NCBI GenBank assembly: GCA_964432825.1
Contig: CAYSOX010000001.1
Coordinates: 95,004 to 159,003 of the forward strand
Length of the DNA: 64,000 nt
Direction of reading: 5' to 3'
Source of the DNA: UMGS1908 sp964432825
Lineage (GTDB): Bacteria > Bacillota > Clostridia > Christensenellales > UBA1242
Part shown: piece after piece, positions 61,790 to 64,000 of the stretch
How the letters are laid out: each line of letters starts with the position of its first letter
How positions within the stretch are numbered: position 1 is the first letter of the stretch
Translations under genes and position numbers: made by a program
The notes under the pieces: generated by a model
Databases searched by the model: none
Told to the model about the DNA's origin: nothing
What the model saw: the letters and a program-made list of their open reading frames with translations, nothing else

Positions 61790-61810
61790 GTGAAAAAGTA
61801 AAAGTGAAAA

Positions 61811-61867
61811 GTGAATAAGAAATAGTGAATGGTGAATAAGAAATAGTGAATAGTGAATAAGTAAAAG
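61811..61867. repeat. 21-bp tandem repeat, 2.7 copies
   Basis: GTGAATAAGAAATAGTGAAT(G/A) at 61811, 61832 and 61853 (third partial). In the 61790-62192 gap, which otherwise shows no gene. Confidence 0.75.
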
Positions 61868-62192
61868 ACTTGTGGGTTACGAAAAGTATACAAGTATGTT
61901 GAATGGTAGAAGTTTAAAAGTAAAAGATTGGTGGTTGAAAGTGTGCAAAAAATAGTGTATACTTAATTTTAGTTAAGTGGAGTATAAAAAGATTGGGTGT
62001 GTTAAGTGATATATAAATAAAAACCAACCATAGAGAAAAGCCGTTTGGCTGTGTTTAAAAGAATTGGCTTATCAAAACAATATTAAAGTAAAAATTGTAA
62101 AATGATGATTAAAGTGAAAAATGGCTGGATGTATTTAAGTTTTGTTGAAGAAATAGATTGCTAAAGAAAAAATTGTATAGGGAATAATATAG

Positions 62193-63008
62193 ATGTTTAA
62201 AAAGATGTGTAAAGATGTGTTGGATAACTTTGAAGATGCGTTGTTTCCAGAATATGGTTGTTTTGCATGTGGAAGAGAAATTTTGAAGGGTTCAAATTTT
62301 CTTTGTGACAAGTGCAATAGCAAAATTGTGCATCTTGAAGAGAAGAATGCTTGCCGTAAGTGTGGGGCACCATTAAATGGCGATACTAAAATTTGCGATG
62401 ATTGTAAATTTTTGAAATTCAATTTTGATGAGGCGCGTGCTTGTGTTGAATATGAAGGAAAATCAAAAGATATGATACTCGGAATAAAATATTCACGAAA
62501 AATTTATCTTGCAAAATACTTTGCCAAACTTATGTATGAAAAATTATCAAAGTGGGGAGTGCTTGTAGATTTTATTGTTCCCGTTCCGCTTTCAGATAAA
62601 AGATTTAAGCAAAGAGGATACAATCAAAGTGAGGTTATTGCAAATGAATTGTCCTTGCTTTCGGGAATCCCAGTTAATACAAAAATTATTAAGCGTGTAG
62701 ATGGCGGTAAAATTCAACAAGGACTTAGTCGCAAAGAAAGAATTGAAAATATGAAGGGAGCTTTTGTCTTGGAAGACAAAAGCAGTCTTATAGGTAAAAA
62801 TATATTGATTTTGGATGATGTTTTTACAACAGGTGCAACCGTAAATGAACTTAGTCGAATGTTGAAGAAATTAAATCCAGATAAAATTTTTGTTTTAACT
62901 GTTGGAAAACAATTGTTTAAAGATAAAAGTGCGAATAAAAAGAATTGGTTTCGTCGTCTTTTTGAAAAGTATATATTAACAGAAGAAAATAAAAACATTG
63001 CTGGCTGA
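62193..63008 (+). CDS. comF: ComF-family phosphoribosyltransferase-like protein
   Basis: A 271-residue protein. A double zinc ribbon ('YGCFACGREILKGSNFLCDK', 'ACRKCGAPL...KICDDC', residues ~25-70) precedes a PRTase domain: 'VPVPLSDKRFKQRGYNQSE' and the PRPP loop 'ILILDDVFTTGATVNEL'. ComF is needed for DNA uptake in naturally competent Gram-positives, but widespread homologues have unclear roles. Ribosome site is weak. The stop codon overlaps the left arm of a complex inverted repeat. Confidence 0.9.
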   Translation: MFKKMCKDVLDNFEDALFPEYGCFACGREILKGSNFLCDKCNSKIVHLEEKNACRKCGAPLNGDTKICDDCKFLKFNFDEARACVEYEGKSKDMILGIKYSRKIYLAKYFAKLMYEKLSKWGVLVDFIVPVPLSDKRFKQRGYNQSEVIANELSLLSGIPVNTKIIKRVDGGKIQQGLSRKERIENMKGAFVLEDKSSLIGKNILILDDVFTTGATVNELSRMLKKLNPDKIFVLTVGKQLFKDKSANKKNWFRRLFEKYILTEENKNIAG

Positions 63009-63082
63009 TTCGGAAACAATTTTAAACCGCGGTTTAAAATTATTGCTACCGCAATTAAAAAATAGATTTTTTGTTTCCGAAT
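63008..63082. repeat. Nested palindrome between comF and the integrase
   Basis: Outer 12-bp perfect arms ATTCGGAAACAA (63008-63019) and TTGTTTCCGAAT (63071-63082). Inside is a perfect 24-bp palindrome AATTTTAAACCGCGGTTTAAAATT (63018-63041) and a small hairpin ATTGC/GCAAT. No T tract, so not an ordinary terminator; a second hairpin (GCTGGTGTA/TTACGCCAGC) follows at ~63133-63155. Confidence 0.8.
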
Positions 63083-63247
63083 TGCCGTGTATCAAATTCT
63101 GCTTTTATTGGCGAAATTAAAAATGTTTTTGCTGGTGTATAAGTTACGCCAGCATTAATTTTTGTATTAAGTTTATTATGCTTTGCAAAAGTGCTTATCA
63201 TCAATGGGGGTAAATTTTGGTTGTATAATCATATTGGAGGAAAACTT

Positions 63248-64000
63248 ATGAAATTATACAATATAACAGCAATGTTTTTGAAAGAACTAAAGTTTGAGAT
63301 AAAGAAAAGAACATATTTACATTATAAAAATTTGAATGAGGCGTATGTCACGAAGTTTATTGATGTAGACGAAACTTTAATAAATTTGGAATATTTAAAC
63401 TTGCAGTTTACGAAATTTGCCGAACAATATTCCTGTTCGCTAACAAAACAATTAAAGAGTCTGGTTAATCGTTCGCTTGAATTTGCTTTTAACAAAGGAT
63501 TAATCAAAACTAATATGCAAGTTAATGTTAAAATTAAAACAAAAAATGAAAAACAGATAAATTGTTTAACAAAAGCCGAACAAGAATGTCTTGAACAATA
63601 TATTTTAGATGGTAAAAAGCAATATTATTATGGATTCTTAATTAGTTTGTATACCGGATTGCGACTAGGTGAATTGCTTGCTTTAAAGTGGACGGATGTG
63701 GATTTTGAAAATAGAATATTAAAAGTCAACTCAACTATATCAAAGTGTGTTGAAAATCATAAAGTGATTATAATTGAGGATGCCCCTAAAACAATATCAT
63801 CTATAAGAGAAATACCCTTAACGAGCACCTTGGTTAAAATATTTAAAAGTTTAAGAAGCGAGAGTGTGTATGTTTTATGCAATAAGTTTGGTGAAAGGAT
63901 GGATTATCGCGGATACCAAACATCGTTTGCGAGGCTTTTGAAGAAATTAAATATCAATCATTATGGTATTCATTCTTTAAGACATACATTTGCGACCCGT
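63248..64000 (+). CDS. Tyrosine recombinase / phage-type integrase (cut at right edge)
   Basis: ATG 63248 with TTGGAGGAAAA upstream; the frame is open to the window end (251 residues seen). The N-terminal part is SAM-like ('LTKQLKSLVNRSLEFAFNKG'). The catalytic domain starts with 'LTKAEQECLEQYI', has the first Arg in 'SLYTGLRLGELLALKWTDVD', and 'YGIHSLRHTFATR' carries the HxxR box. The C-terminal His/Tyr lie outside the window. Similar to Tn916/phage integrases; it probably marks the edge of a mobile element continuing to the right. Confidence 0.92.
   Translation, partial: MKLYNITAMFLKELKFEIKKRTYLHYKNLNEAYVTKFIDVDETLINLEYLNLQFTKFAEQYSCSLTKQLKSLVNRSLEFAFNKGLIKTNMQVNVKIKTKNEKQINCLTKAEQECLEQYILDGKKQYYYGFLISLYTGLRLGELLALKWTDVDFENRILKVNSTISKCVENHKVIIIEDAPKTISSIREIPLTSTLVKIFKSLRSESVYVLCNKFGERMDYRGYQTSFARLLKKLNINHYGIHSLRHTFATR

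Noticed and set aside
63248..64000. Prophage
   Set aside because: Only an integrase is visible and the window ends there; no capsid, tail or replication genes are present to the left.

Overview
This is AT-rich DNA from a Gram-positive-type bacterium, most likely an uncultured, gut-associated member of the Clostridia (perhaps near Christensenellales). The placement is inferred from T-box leaders on glyS and tyrS, consensus -35/-10 promoters with 17-bp spacing, U-tract terminators, AGGAGG-type ribosome binding sites, the ribosomal protease Prp with an extended L27, and the order minD-minE-spoIVFA-like-spoIVFB-like-rplU-prp-rpmA. That order mirrors the Bacillus subtilis minCD-spoIVFAB-rplU-ysxB-rpmA block. 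Surface proteins include a BspA-type leucine-rich repeat lipoprotein, a papain-like membrane protease and a dockerin lipoprotein.

Layout. 1-4.7 kb: end of an acyltransferase, its membrane partner, RNase R, SmpB and tmRNA. 4.6-17.6 kb is the accessory part: a 19-bp hairpin array beside a four-helix-bundle gene, a broken GNAT gene, a DUF5131 protein, two regulators, the BspA-type lipoprotein, two CYTH proteins (one fused to a uridine-kinase-like domain), and a methyltransferase pseudogene broken partly by a 28-bp tandem duplication. 17.6-28.5 kb: metabolic singletons, tRNA-Leu, a Ca2+/Na+ exchanger, the papain-like protease, DegV and a leaderless membrane regulator. 28.6-35 kb: minDE, spoIVF-like genes, the rplU operon with its leader, a Rho-derived protein without a Walker A motif, and greA. 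35.4-36.7 kb: two half-size TauE/SafE proteins. 36.8-41.4 kb: an Rnf-type operon. 41.5-45.9 kb: a Ppx-like HD protein, MreB and T-box-controlled GlyRS. 46.2-54 kb: a divergent FtsEX-like pair with a 1071-residue surface protein, then the dockerin lipoprotein. 54-64 kb: a transporter, pyruvate kinase, T-box-controlled TyrRS, alanine racemase, a lipid kinase, tRNA-Asn, ComF and a tyrosine recombinase running off the right edge.

A recurring theme is homologues of well-known machines that keep the fold but lack cofactor or catalytic residues. The Rnf-like operon keeps gene order C-D-x-E-A-B and the iron-sulfur motifs of C and B. Its RnfG is a 58-residue membrane stub, RnfD lacks the flavinylated Thr, RnfC lacks the Gly-rich NADH/FMN loop, and RnfA/E lack most intramembrane Cys ligands. 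The Rho-like, Ppx-like, SpoIVFA-like and FtsE-like proteins show similar losses. All family comparisons were made by eye and from memory. The Rnf-like operon is the best candidate for an undescribed system.
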